The notes: generated from the letters alone by a model not told the origin. A stretch of DNA of 34,515 nt from Gordonia sp. (in: high G+C Gram-positive bacteria) (GCF_012515855.1 NZ_JAAYXO010000221.1:1-34515), one strand, 5' to 3'. Shown: positions 8,783 to 17,100, counted from the first letter of the stretch. A program made the numbers and translations.

Positions 8783-10137
8783 CGGGCGGCTCGGACCACG
8801 AACGGTGCGACGCTGCCGAGCTTCTCGCAGGTCTCCTCGAACTCCCGCTCCGGGCGGGACTGTCCGACGATGCCCGCGCCGGCGCGCAGCCAGGCGCTTC
8901 CGCCTTCGGCGAAGATGGCCCGCAACGTGAGGGTCGCTTCGAGTTCGCCGCTGGAGTCGGCCATCAGCACGGCCCCCGAGTAGAGCTCGCGACGCTGCGG
9001 CTCCAGTCGGTAAATGGCTTCGAGCGCAGGCGATTTAGGAATGCCCGAGGCGGTGATCGACGGGAACAGCACGCCGAGGGCGCGCCACGGTCCGGCGTCG
9101 GGATCCAGGCGGCCGGAGACGGTGGAGGCCAGATGCTGAACGCTGCCGCGCTCGCGCACCTCCATGAACTCGTCGACCGCAGTGCTGCCGGGCAGTGCCA
9201 CCGACTCGATCTCGGTGAAGCAGGCGCGCACCGACATCGCGTGCTCGGCGATCTCCTTCTCGTCGGACAGGAGCTCGGCCTTCGCGGCTGCGTCGACGTC
9301 CGATCCGCGACCGAAGGCGCGCGTACCGGCCAACGGTTCGGTGACCACCGAGCCGAGTCCGTCGGCGGCGACCACCAGTTCGGGACTGAAGCCGGCCGCC
9401 TCCAGGCCGCCGAGCTGCAACAGGAACGAGCGCGCCGGGCTGTTGCCGCGACGCCCACGCACGTAGGTGGCCGGGATGTCGACGTCGAAGCCGACGTCGA
9501 CCCGCCGGGAGAGGATCACCTTCTGGTATCGCCCCTCGTTGATCTCGCTCACTGCCTGGGCCACCCGGCCGCGGTAGTCGTCGGGGTCGTCGGAGACGTC
9601 GATGACCTCGTCGGTTCCGGTCGGCACGTCGAACGCAGCGAGCTCCCGCAGCCTGGTCAGGGTCGCCTCGTCGGCGCCGGGCGCAGAGATGCCGTCAGCG
9701 TCGACGAAGGCCTCGAGGCCGGGAACGATGAAGTGGGCCAGCACCACGTCGTCGGGCACGCGGTCCAGGAGCCCGTGGTGCGGCGCGCAGTAGTCGAAAC
9801 CGACCCAGCCGTAGAGGCGCCAGCGCGGCAGGCCGAGACCGTCGAGCGCTGCCGTGAGCGCTTCCGCGGGCTCGCCCTGCCAGGGGATCTGATGCTGGCG
9901 GTCGCCGCTCGCGGTCGGGTCGACGATCACGTGGCTCTTGGTGAGGATGATTCGCGCCGTCGGGCGGGCGGCGAACATCCATCGCCCGTCGCGTTCGTAG
10001 ACCACGTACTCGCCGAACTCGCCGGACGACGCCCAGGCACCGCAGATGGCGGCGGCCTGTGCGGCGAGTTCGTGGTTCGAGGGCGCGTCAAGGTCTATCG
10101 GCCCGGGCGTCACCGGAGAAGCGGGTGCCACAACCAT
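8779..10137 (-). CDS. mbtI: MbtI-like salicylate synthase
   Basis: This 452-aa enzyme of the chorismate-binding family converts chorismate through isochorismate to salicylate, the aryl cap of mycobactin. Recognisable features are the general-base Lys in RYQKVILSR (Lys206), PLAGTRAFGRG near residue 268, the metal-binding acidic stretch DEKEIAEH near residue 292, and the C-terminal REFEETCEKL near residue 431. The length matches MbtI (about 450 aa). It is the first gene of the minus-strand operon and overlaps mbtB by 4 nt. The ATG at 10137 has a modest ribosome site. The upstream gap holds two iron boxes shared with the divergent mbtA, so repression by iron-loaded IdeR is expected. Confidence 0.93.
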   Translation of the reverse strand: MVVAPASPVTPGPIDLDAPSNHELAAQAAAICGAWASSGEFGEYVVYERDGRWMFAARPTARIILTKSHVIVDPTASGDRQHQIPWQGEPAEALTAALDGLGLPRWRLYGWVGFDYCAPHHGLLDRVPDDVVLAHFIVPGLEAFVDADGISAPGADEATLTRLRELAAFDVPTGTDEVIDVSDDPDDYRGRVAQAVSEINEGRYQKVILSRRVDVGFDVDIPATYVRGRRGNSPARSFLLQLGGLEAAGFSPELVVAADGLGSVVTEPLAGTRAFGRGSDVDAAAKAELLSDEKEIAEHAMSVRACFTEIESVALPGSTAVDEFMEVRERGSVQHLASTVSGRLDPDAGPWRALGVLFPSITASGIPKSPALEAIYRLEPQRRELYSGAVLMADSSGELEATLTLRAIFAEGGSAWLRAGAGIVGQSRPEREFEETCEKLGSVAPFVVRAAR

Positions 10138-10168
10138 CGTTCAGATCCCATCGTTCGCATCACTTTGA

Positions 10169-10187
10169 TTAGGTGAGGCTAAACTAC
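10169..10187. promoter_or_regulatory. IdeR/DtxR-type iron box 1
   Basis: The sequence TTAGGTGAGGCTAAACTAC matches 16 of 19 positions of the known actinobacterial iron box TTAGGTTAGGCTAACCTAA. It lies 32 nt upstream of the mbtI start and 55 nt before mbtA, where an iron-dependent repressor could control both directions. Binding is inferred from the match. Confidence 0.85.
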
Positions 10188-10202
10188 ATCACGCATCGAG
10201 CG

Positions 10203-10221
10203 ATAGGTTAGGCTGCCCTGG
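10203..10221. promoter_or_regulatory. IdeR/DtxR-type iron box 2, weaker
   Basis: ATAGGTTAGGCTGCCCTGG matches 14 of 19 positions of the iron-box consensus; the left half is nearly perfect and the right half is degenerate. It is 21 nt upstream of the mbtA start codon, so it probably serves mbtA. Two boxes at a divergent mbt promoter fit the known IdeR control of mycobactin genes. Confidence 0.7.
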
Positions 10222-10241
10222 CAATCAGGATTGGAGCCAGG

Positions 10242-11867
10242 ATGCCACCTCTCGCCAGCGACCTCGCCACCGGGTTCGTCGCCCACCGCGACGAGCTCGT
10301 CGACCGCTATCGCGCCGCCGGAATCTTCGACGACCGTCCACTCTGGGCACCGCTGGTCGACGCCGTCGCCGCCACGCCCGACGCCCCGGCGGTCTCCGAC
10401 GCCGCGACCGGTCGCACGCTGAGCTACGCCGATCTCCTCGCGGCCGCGGATGGTCGTGCCGCGGGCTTCGTCGCCGCGGGCCTGCAGCCCGGCGACCGCG
10501 CGGTACTGCAACTGCACAACTCCGCCGAGTTCGCCGTCGCCTTCTTCGGCCTGCTCCGCGCGGGCATCGTGCCGGTGATGACGCTGCCCGCGCACCGGAT
10601 CACCGAGATCGCCCATCTGGCGGCAGGTTCCGGTGCGCGCGCCTACATCTGCGACGACGTCCGAGGCGGCTTCGACTTCCGCGAGCTGGCCGCCGACCTC
10701 CGCGAGCGCGTGCCCGCCGTCCAGCAGGTCTTCGTCACCGGCGACCCGGGAGCGTTCGCCTCACTCCCCGACCGACCCGGTCCGTGGACTCCGCCTGCGA
10801 TCGACGCCGATCTCCCCGCCCTGTTTCTGGTCTCCGGCGGCACCACCGGTCTGCCCAAACTGATCGCCCGCACGCACAACGACTACGCGTTCAACGCCGT
10901 GACCTCCGCTGAGATCGCCGGGCTCACCGCCGCCGACACCTACCTGGCGGTCCTGCCTGCGGCGCACAACTTCCCGCTGTGCTGCCCGGGTCTGCTGGGG
11001 ATGGTCGGCGTCGGCGGACACACCGTCTTCGCCCAGAATCCCAGCCCCGACTCCGCATTCGACGTGATCGAGAAGTTCCGCGTCACCGTCACCGCACTGG
11101 TGCCCGCATTGGCCCAACTCTGGTGCGCCGCAACCGAATGGGAACCCGCCGACCTCTCGTCGCTACGACTGCTCCAGGTGGGCGGCAGCAAGCTGTCCGA
11201 GCCGGACGCCGCCGCCATCGATGCCGCCATGGGACCGGTGGTGCAGCAGGTGTTCGGCATGGCCGAGGGGCTGATCTGCTACACCCGCGCCGGGGACGCG
11301 CGCGAGCTGGTGCACGTCAGCCAGGGCCTGCCGATGAGCCCGTTCGACGAGGTCCGCGTCGTCGACCAGGACGGTCGCGCGGTGGCCGACGGCGAGGAGG
11401 GCGAGCTCCAAGTCCGCGGCCCGTACACGATTCGCGGCTACTACCGCGCGCCCGAGCACAACGCCCGCAGCTTCACCGCCGACGGCTTCTATTCGTCGGG
11501 CGACCTGGTCCGCCGCCTGCCCTCCGGCCACCTCTCGGTGACCGGTCGCATCAAAGACACCATCGTCCGCGCCGGCGAGAACGTGGCCGCCGACGACGTC
11601 GAAGAGCATCTGCTGGCCCATCCCGGGATCGCGCACGCAGCGGTGGTCGGAGTTCCGGACGACGCCCTGGGCGAGCTGATCTGCGCGGTGGTCGTTGGGG
11701 GCCGCGACGCCGCCGTCCCCTCCTTGCCCGACATCCGCACGTTCCTGGCCGCCCGCGGTCTCGCTGCGTTCAAGCTCCCCGACCGCATTCACCCCGCCGA
11801 CTCCTTACCCGTCACGTCGGTCGGCAAGGTCGACAAGGCGGCACTGCGAGAGCAGTTGGCAAGGTAA
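10242..11867 (+). CDS. mbtA: MbtA-like salicyl-AMP ligase
   Basis: This 541-aa stand-alone adenylation enzyme belongs to the 2,3-dihydroxybenzoate/salicylate-AMP ligase family (MbtA, EntE, DhbE). It activates salicylate with ATP and loads it on the aryl carrier domain of MbtB. It shows the phosphate-binding loop LVSGGTTGLPK near residue 200, the hinge and A8 region GRIKDTIVRAGENV near residue 437, and the C-terminal catalytic Lys529 in TSVGKVDK. The ATG at 10242 follows a GGAGCCAGG ribosome site. It diverges from mbtI, and two iron boxes lie between them. The neighbouring salicylate synthase supports salicylate rather than dihydroxybenzoate as substrate. Confidence 0.94.
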   Translation: MPPLASDLATGFVAHRDELVDRYRAAGIFDDRPLWAPLVDAVAATPDAPAVSDAATGRTLSYADLLAAADGRAAGFVAAGLQPGDRAVLQLHNSAEFAVAFFGLLRAGIVPVMTLPAHRITEIAHLAAGSGARAYICDDVRGGFDFRELAADLRERVPAVQQVFVTGDPGAFASLPDRPGPWTPPAIDADLPALFLVSGGTTGLPKLIARTHNDYAFNAVTSAEIAGLTAADTYLAVLPAAHNFPLCCPGLLGMVGVGGHTVFAQNPSPDSAFDVIEKFRVTVTALVPALAQLWCAATEWEPADLSSLRLLQVGGSKLSEPDAAAIDAAMGPVVQQVFGMAEGLICYTRAGDARELVHVSQGLPMSPFDEVRVVDQDGRAVADGEEGELQVRGPYTIRGYYRAPEHNARSFTADGFYSSGDLVRRLPSGHLSVTGRIKDTIVRAGENVAADDVEEHLLAHPGIAHAAVVGVPDDALGELICAVVVGGRDAAVPSLPDIRTFLAARGLAAFKLPDRIHPADSLPVTSVGKVDKAALREQLAR

Positions 11868-11902
11868 GGCTCGAGTACCCAGCCAGGTCAGCGGAGCGCC
11901 CG

Positions 11903-12478
11903 TCAGTTCGCCGCCCGCCGGGGCAGCGTCAGCACCTCATCCACGATGTGTGCCATTGCCGCCTCGAAATCCGCCTCGTTGATCGTCGAGCACTGGTAGC
12001 CCACCAGCAGCAGGATCGAGTGGGCGGCAAAGCGGTCGGGCACGTTCGGATCGGCGACGACGTCGGCGATGAACTCGGCGATCACGGCGCGACGTGTCTG
12101 ATCCACGTCCTCCACCGCCTCGGCAACCGCGGGGTCCTTGGCCGCCCAGACGCGAAGTGCGCGCTCAGTGCAATGGGGCAGCGTGTGGGCCGCGGCCTTC
12201 AGCGCGACGACCCGATCCTCGGCCCTGCCGATGGCCCGCAGGTCGGAGACGACGTCGGCGGTCGCGGCGCGCTGCCAATGCTCGATGAGTGCGACCTCGA
12301 AGTCCTTCCAGCTGGGGAAGGAGTGGTAGAAACCGCCGGTGGTCAGGCCGATCTCGGCGCAGACCGCGGACTGCTTGAAGCCGCTGTAACCGTCGCGCGC
12401 AAGGACGCGCATGGCGGCTTCGAGAAACCGACCGCGGAGCTGTCCCGCTCCCAGCGCGATCTCAGTGGATTCGGACAT
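11903..12478 (-). CDS. TetR family transcriptional regulator
   Basis: This 191-aa protein has an N-terminal TetR-type DNA-binding domain (about residues 12-60) containing the recognition-helix motif TTGGFYHSFPSWKDF, followed by an all-helical ligand domain of usual length. The start at 12478 places the helix-turn-helix at the normal distance from the N-terminus; an upstream in-frame GTG or ATG would add only nine residues. It converges on mbtA from the right and diverges from the sulfurtransferase gene at 12593, with 114 nt between the starts. It may regulate itself and that neighbour, but no clear operator was found, and the ligand is unknown. Confidence 0.85.
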   Translation of the reverse strand: MSESTEIALGAGQLRGRFLEAAMRVLARDGYSGFKQSAVCAEIGLTTGGFYHSFPSWKDFEVALIEHWQRAATADVVSDLRAIGRAEDRVVALKAAAHTLPHCTERALRVWAAKDPAVAEAVEDVDQTRRAVIAEFIADVVADPNVPDRFAAHSILLLVGYQCSTINEADFEAAMAHIVDEVLTLPRRAAN

Positions 12479-12592
12479 ACCCCGATTGTCGCACGAAGGG
12501 ACCACAACCCCGATCGGTCGGCCGCGGCTCTAGAGTCGTGGGAGGGCCGACGCGGTGCGCCCGGCAGATGTCGACGGAAGGAACAACGCGAG

Positions 12593-13432
12593 ATGACTTC
12601 GGAGCAGGGCGTACGGATCACGGTCGACGATCTGGTGGAAGCGATGCTGTCGTCGCGCCCGCCGGTGGTGCTCGACGTGCGATGGCAGCTGGGCGATTCC
12701 GCTGGCCACGACCATTATCGCGCCGGCCATCTGCCGGGGTCGGTGTACGTCGACCTCGACACCGAGCTGGCCGCTCCCCCGACGCCCGAGGCCGGGAGAC
12801 ACCCGCTGCCCGCACTCGCTGACCTGCAAGCTGCGGCCCGACGCTGGGGCATCGACGTCGGCTCGCGGGTCGTGGTCTACGACGATTGGGAGGGCAAGGC
12901 CGCCGCTCGTGCCTGGTGGCTGCTGCGGTGGGCGGGCCTCACCGACGTGCGGATCCTCGACGGCGGCATCGGCGCGTGGAAGGCCGCGGGCATGCGGATC
13001 TCGACCGGCGACGCCACGCCGCGCGTCGGCACCGTGGTCCTCACCGAAGGTCATCTGCCGACCGTCACGATCGATCAGGTCGCCGCGCTCGATCCCACCC
13101 AGGCGCTCCTGCTCGACGCCCGCGCCACCGAACGCTTCACCGGTGAGACCGAGCCTGTCGACCCGCGCCCCGGCCACATTCCGGGCGCGGTGAGCGCACC
13201 GACCGGGGACAACGTCGACGCCGACGGTCGCTTCCTGCCGACCGCACAGCTGCGGGATCACTTCGAGGCGCTCGGCGCCGCGGACCGGGAGGTCGTCGTC
13301 TACTGCGGCTCCGGTGTCACCGCCGCGCACCAGATCGCCGCGTTGGCCGACGCAGGCATCGAGGCCACGCTGTTCCCGGGGTCGTACTCGCAGTGGTCGT
13401 CGGACGCGTCGCGGCCGGTGGCGCTGGGTTAG
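12593..13432 (+). CDS. sseA: Two-domain sulfurtransferase, 3-mercaptopyruvate type (SseA-like)
   Basis: This 279-aa protein has two rhodanese domains. The C-terminal one carries the active-site loop CGSGVTA with Cys238, the form typical of 3-mercaptopyruvate sulfurtransferases rather than the CRKGVT of thiosulfate enzymes. The N-terminal domain has DDWEGKAAARAWW where a Cys loop would be, so it is structural and inactive, as usual in this family. Such enzymes move sulfur from mercaptopyruvate to a thiol acceptor or cyanide in the cytoplasm. The ATG at 12593 follows a GGAAGGAAC ribosome site. The downstream gap contains a copy of the palindromic repeat. The split between mercaptopyruvate and thiosulfate use is based on the loop alone. 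Confidence 0.88.
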   Translation: MTSEQGVRITVDDLVEAMLSSRPPVVLDVRWQLGDSAGHDHYRAGHLPGSVYVDLDTELAAPPTPEAGRHPLPALADLQAAARRWGIDVGSRVVVYDDWEGKAAARAWWLLRWAGLTDVRILDGGIGAWKAAGMRISTGDATPRVGTVVLTEGHLPTVTIDQVAALDPTQALLLDARATERFTGETEPVDPRPGHIPGAVSAPTGDNVDADGRFLPTAQLRDHFEALGAADREVVVYCGSGVTAAHQIAALADAGIEATLFPGSYSQWSSDASRPVALG

Positions 13433-13477
13433 GGCTGGTCCGCCGTCGAGTGCCGCTGCGAGCAGAGCCGCCCACGA

Positions 13478-13588
13478 TGGTCGAGTGCCGCTGCGAGCGA
13501 AGCACGCAACGGTGTATCGAGACCAAGCACACTGCAAAACGGTCTCGATACCGGGCGGGTTCGCTCCGCTCACACGCCGACTCGACCA
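13478..13588. repeat. Intergenic palindromic element, copy 3 (diverged)
   Basis: The element has outer arms TGGTCGAGT (13478-13486) and ACTCGACCA (13580-13588), and inner perfect arms GTATCGAGACC (13514-13524) and GGTCTCGATAC (13541-13551). The layout matches the copies at 2211 and 2457, while the sequence between the arms differs. A partial second left end, GTCGAGTGCCGCTGCGAGC, lies just upstream near 13445. It sits between two convergent genes. Confidence 0.85.
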
Positions 13589-13625
13589 ACAAAAAGGCGA
13601 GGTCGTCGCACGACCTGCGGACCGA

Positions 13626-14495
13626 TTAAACGTCGGAGTAGTCGGCCACCTGACCGGAGCGGGGGGCGTTGCGCAGGGCGGCGAGCATCCGCGGGACGCG
13701 GCGAACGGGCAGCGGCGACGGCCAGTCGTTGGGGCGCAGCAGCGCTTCGGTGCCGCCGTCGACGGTGATCACCGAGCCTGCCATGAAGTCGGCCGCGGGC
13801 GAGAGCATCATCATGACCCATTCGGCGAGTTGCTCGGGGGTGCCGTACTCGCGCACCGGCACCGGGTACGACCGCACGTGCTTGCCCGACGAGCTCGCCA
13901 GCTGATCCCGTAGCAGGGGCGTCAGCACCGGCCCCGGAGCCAGCAGGTTGACCCGGATTCCCGAGCCCGCCCACTGCTGGGTCACCGCCTTCGCCCGCAC
14001 CCACCGGCTCACTGCCAGCTTCGACGCCGCGTACGACGCCGGGGCCGCCAGCGGGCCGCGTCGACGCAGCAGCTTGACCGCGCCTTCGGTGTCACCCGCG
14101 GTCAGCATCCGGATGGCGCGCCGCGGGACGAACGGCGTCGACGTCGTCGAGTTGGACCCGAAGACCACCACCTTCGCGTTGCCCGCGGCGGCGAGCTCGG
14201 GCTGCAGCGCCATCAGGAGTTCGGTGACGCCCAGGACATTGACCTCGACGGTCAGTCGCTCCTTGCCCGCATGCGCACCGACGCCCGCGGCGAACACCGC
14301 GCCGTCGAGCACCCCGTCGGCAAGCTTCATGACGGCGCGCACCGCGTCGGACCGTCCGGACTTGGTCGAGAGGTCGGCCACCACGTCGGCATCACGCTGA
14401 TCGACGCCGATCACCTCGTGTCCGTCGGCGCGCAGCCGCTCGGCCGCCGCGTGCCCCATGCCCGACGCCGAACCGGTCACCACATACTTGCCCAC
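13626..14495 (-). CDS. Short-chain dehydrogenase/reductase, possibly steroid-related
   Basis: This 289-aa classical SDR has the N-terminal cofactor motif TGSASGMG at residues 7-14, a conserved acidic residue after the second strand (GVDQRDAD), and the catalytic YAASK motif near residue 156. The start is a GTG at 14495 with CAGGAG five bases upstream. The sequence is similar in style to hydroxysteroid dehydrogenase-like SDRs, but the substrate cannot be read from it. A palindrome matching the KstR operator lies 35 to 50 nt upstream of the start, suggesting membership of a cholesterol or steroid regulon. A long C-terminal tail after the TVDGGTEA motif (about 40 residues) is somewhat longer than in minimal SDRs. 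Confidence 0.87.
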   Translation of the reverse strand: MGKYVVTGSASGMGHAAAERLRADGHEVIGVDQRDADVVADLSTKSGRSDAVRAVMKLADGVLDGAVFAAGVGAHAGKERLTVEVNVLGVTELLMALQPELAAAGNAKVVVFGSNSTTSTPFVPRRAIRMLTAGDTEGAVKLLRRRGPLAAPASYAASKLAVSRWVRAKAVTQQWAGSGIRVNLLAPGPVLTPLLRDQLASSSGKHVRSYPVPVREYGTPEQLAEWVMMMLSPAADFMAGSVITVDGGTEALLRPNDWPSPLPVRRVPRMLAALRNAPRSGQVADYSDV

Positions 14496-14529
14496 ATCAA
14501 CTCCTGATCGTCGAGCTTCCACCACAACT

Positions 14530-14545
14530 CTAGAACACGTTCTAG
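14530..14545. promoter_or_regulatory. KstR-like operator palindrome
   Basis: CTAGAACACGTTCTAG has 7-bp inverted arms around a 2-bp centre. Its core TAGAACACGTTCTA fits the known KstR consensus TnnAACnnGTTnnA exactly. It is just upstream of the SDR gene start at 14495 and downstream of the amidohydrolase stop, so the SDR is the likely target. Regulation is inferred. Confidence 0.75.
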
Positions 14546-14572
14546 TTCGGCGGTAAAGAGTGAGCGCCGGTG

Positions 14573-15724
14573 TCAGTCCAGCGCAATGTCGAAGATGCGG
14601 CGCGCGTTGTCGGCGAAGAGCTGTTGCAAGAGATAGGGTCCGCGCTCTCCGAGCACGTCGAGCAAGGCCCCCACGGTCATCTCGATCGGCGAGTTGGGAC
14701 GGTCGATCGGGGAGTCCGATCCGAAGATCACGCGGTCGGGACCGAAGTGCTCCACCACGTGTGTAACCAGCGGCCCCATCATGTCGGCGAGCACCGCGCG
14801 GGTGCCGATGTTGCCCGACGTCTCGGGTCCGTACCCGAGGTACGGCAATCCCAGGCCAGACACCTTGACCACCACGTTGGGACGCTGGGCAATCATCGCC
14901 ATGCGCTCGCGCCACAGCCCCAAGATCTCGGCCCGGGCGGCGGCCGTCATGCCGGTCCGCGTCCCCGTCGGACCGAACACGCCGGCCGGAACTCCCAGGT
15001 GTTCCACCACCATGGTGACCTCGGGGAAGCGGCGGGCCAGCATGTCGAGTTGGCCCAACTGATGCGAGTAGGCGAGGGAGACGAACACCAAGTCACGCTC
15101 GACCATGGCCTCGAATCCCTGGAGGAAGCGGGTCGACGCCACCGCGTCGGGCTCGTCGCACCAGTCGTGGATGTCGGGGTCGGGATGCTGAGCCCACTTG
15201 AAACGGACGGCTCGGACCTTGTCGGAGAAGTCGAGCTGCCGGTCGAGCTGGGCCGCGAACTGCGGATGTCGCGGATCTGCGGCGATCACGACCGCACCGA
15301 GCTCCGGACCCCGTCGTCCATGGGGGAGGTCGAGCAGGTACTGGAGTTCCTCGTACGACGAGTCCATCAGCGCCTCGGGTGGCCTCACCGTCCGCCAGTT
15401 CGCCTCGACCGCGACCACGGCGGCGACTCCGACGCCGCCCACCGCTGGCAGCGCCGCCGCGTCGCGCGCGTAATTATTCGGCTCGTAGAGCGCGCGCAGC
15501 AGGCTGGGGTCGAGGCCGAGGTGGTTATCGCTGCCGGCCCCCAGCCTCGCCGCCAACCAGCGCACCGGCGGAGGCACGAACCGCTTCATCGGCAACTGCT
15601 CGAACCGCTCCATGACCCATGACGGGCGCGACGGATTGAAGTAGTGAACGTGCGCGTCGACGATCCCCGGTATCAGTCCCTGCAGCGCGGGGCCCTCGCG
15701 CTCAACCTCTTCGTGCCCTGTCAC
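14573..15724 (-). CDS. Amidohydrolase family (TIM-barrel metal-dependent hydrolase)
   Basis: This 383-aa protein belongs to the amidohydrolase-2 group. It has the N-terminal metal motif DAHVH (His25 and His27), a mid-protein His in VEHLGVP and a C-terminal GSDSPIDRP, where the Asp would complete the metal site. Members of this group include hydrolases and decarboxylases, so the reaction is not known. The likely start is a GTG at 15724 with a weak ribosome site; the next Met lies beyond the HVH motif and would destroy the metal site, so the start must be at or near this position. The gene diverges from the flavohemoglobin-like gene. The KstR-like box beyond its stop belongs more likely to the next gene. 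Confidence 0.82.
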   Translation of the reverse strand: MTGHEEVEREGPALQGLIPGIVDAHVHYFNPSRPSWVMERFEQLPMKRFVPPPVRWLAARLGAGSDNHLGLDPSLLRALYEPNNYARDAAALPAVGGVGVAAVVAVEANWRTVRPPEALMDSSYEELQYLLDLPHGRRGPELGAVVIAADPRHPQFAAQLDRQLDFSDKVRAVRFKWAQHPDPDIHDWCDEPDAVASTRFLQGFEAMVERDLVFVSLAYSHQLGQLDMLARRFPEVTMVVEHLGVPAGVFGPTGTRTGMTAAARAEILGLWRERMAMIAQRPNVVVKVSGLGLPYLGYGPETSGNIGTRAVLADMMGPLVTHVVEHFGPDRVIFGSDSPIDRPNSPIEMTVGALLDVLGERGPYLLQQLFADNARRIFDIALD

Positions 15725-15839
15725 GGAATCCAGCGTGCCACAACAGACAGTCGGCACGCGTCGCAATATTCTCGCCCATGGTCGGACGGCGACTAGAGTG
15801 GACGACGCCGTGGCGTCGAAGCCAGCACGGACGCAGAAA

Positions 15840-17009
15840 GTGAGCAGCAGCGTGAGCCAGCCCGAGCAGCCGGCCCTGTCCCAGGCCCGGGCCCTGGTGG
15901 CCGGGAACTCCGACCGCTTCGCAAGCAATGTGTTTGCACGGCTGTTCACCCTGAAGCCGGAACTCCGCGAGTTGTTCCCCGCCGAACTCGGCGGCCTCCG
16001 TCAGGGCTTCGTCGACGTGCTCGATCACGTGCTCGAGGCCATCGCCGCGCCGGACGGGCACGGCGAACTCGTCGAGTTCTTGGCACAGCTCGGCCGCGAC
16101 CACCGCAAGTACGGCGTGGTCAGCGACCACTACTGGTTGATGTACGACGCCCTGATGTCGGAGTTCCAGTTCGCCTTCGGGCCCCGTCGTTGGACGCCCG
16201 AGATGGAGGAGACCGTCGGCCAGGCGATGCTCCTGACCACCGGCGTGATGCGCGGCGCGGCCGAGAGCGCCGCCGAGCCCGCGCAGTGGCAGGCCCGCGT
16301 GGTGCAGAAGTTCTCGATCACCCGCGAGCGCGCGGTGGTCCGACTGGTGGCGACCGGACCGAATCCCGGCTACGCCGCGGGTCAGTACTTGGAGACCCAG
16401 ATTCCGCAGTGGCCGCGCACGTGGCGCAACCTCTCCCCCGCCATTCCGGCCAACGCCAACGGCGAGTTGGAGTTTCATGTTCGTGCGGTGCCCGGCGGCC
16501 GGGTGAGCCGGACCATCGTCAGCGACACCGCCGTCGGCGACATCTGGACCTTTGCCCAGCGCCACGGCACCATGCATCTGGATCCGCAGCGACCCGGTCT
16601 GTTGATCGCGGGCGGCTCGGGATTGTCGCCGCTGCGCGCACTGCTGATCGACCGCGCCCAGTACGGCGAGCCCGGGCCCGTGCACCTGTTCTACGGCGCG
16701 GTGCATCCCGGGGAGTTGTACGAGCTCGGTGTGCTGCAGCAGTTGGCAGCCACCAACCCGTGGCTCAAGGTGACCGCCGTGGTCGAGAACGCCGAGGATC
16801 CCTGGTGGCTCACCGGCGGCAGCGATCCGCGCCAGTGGGGTGCGGAGGTGCTGTACGGCCGGGTCGGCGAGGTGGCGGCGCAGTACGCCGATTGGCGCGG
16901 TCGCCAGGTCCTGCTGTCCGGGCCGCCGCCGATGGTCTTCCACACCGCGCTGCGCCTGCGTGCCGCGGGAGTGAACCCCGACGACATCCAGCACGACCCG
17001 ACCAGCTGA
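15840..17009 (+). CDS. Flavohemoglobin-like protein (globin plus FAD/NAD reductase), type II-like
   Basis: This protein of about 389 aa joins an N-terminal globin domain (about 1-140) to a ferredoxin-reductase-like module with an FAD part and an NAD(P) part. The proximal His is in GRDHRKYGVVSDHY. NAD-binding motifs GGSGLSPLRALL and SGPPPM are in the C-terminal third. Aligning by eye with E. coli Hmp, the distal B10 position appears to be Phe in NVFARLF rather than Tyr, and the FAD motif RxYS is replaced by RNLS. These differences, and the length near 390 aa, recall the mycobacterial type II flavohemoglobins (Rv0385), which are poor nitric oxide dioxygenases. The start is uncertain: GTG at 15840 or at 15852, neither with a strong ribosome site. 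Confidence 0.82.
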   Translation: MSSSVSQPEQPALSQARALVAGNSDRFASNVFARLFTLKPELRELFPAELGGLRQGFVDVLDHVLEAIAAPDGHGELVEFLAQLGRDHRKYGVVSDHYWLMYDALMSEFQFAFGPRRWTPEMEETVGQAMLLTTGVMRGAAESAAEPAQWQARVVQKFSITRERAVVRLVATGPNPGYAAGQYLETQIPQWPRTWRNLSPAIPANANGELEFHVRAVPGGRVSRTIVSDTAVGDIWTFAQRHGTMHLDPQRPGLLIAGGSGLSPLRALLIDRAQYGEPGPVHLFYGAVHPGELYELGVLQQLAATNPWLKVTAVVENAEDPWWLTGGSDPRQWGAEVLYGRVGEVAAQYADWRGRQVLLSGPPPMVFHTALRLRAAGVNPDDIQHDPTS

Positions 17010-17014
17010 CCTAC

Positions 17015-17089
17015 TGACCGGAACGTCCCCGTGAGTGGTCGCCGAGGGCTATTTGCCCTTGGGCTCCGCTCACGGGGACGTTCCGGTCA
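17015..17089. repeat. Long perfect inverted repeat between convergent genes
   Basis: Two perfect 21-bp arms (17015-17035 and 17069-17089) flank a 33-nt loop, and the loop holds a smaller hairpin AGGGC (17045-17049) / GCCCT (17055-17059). It sits between the flavohemoglobin-like gene and the convergent DoxX-like gene, so it could end transcription from both sides. No T-run follows either arm. It may instead be a palindromic repeat of another family; only one copy is in the window. Confidence 0.8.
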
Positions 17090-17100
17090 GCACTGGTCGA

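Noticed and set aside
5285-8983. A very long open frame on the plus strand opposite mbtB
   Set aside because: High-GC coding DNA keeps antisense frames open. It has no family motifs, its composition is Arg/Val/Gly/Asp-rich and uniform, and it lies fully opposite a well-supported NRPS gene.
11903-12478. TetR-type gene as part of the siderophore cluster
   Set aside because: It converges on mbtA and is divergent from the sulfurtransferase; iron boxes already explain mbt control, so a link to the cluster is not supported.
15794-15799. TAGAGT as a -10 box for the flavohemoglobin-like gene
   Set aside because: No matching -35 was found at a normal distance, so the promoter call is not supported.
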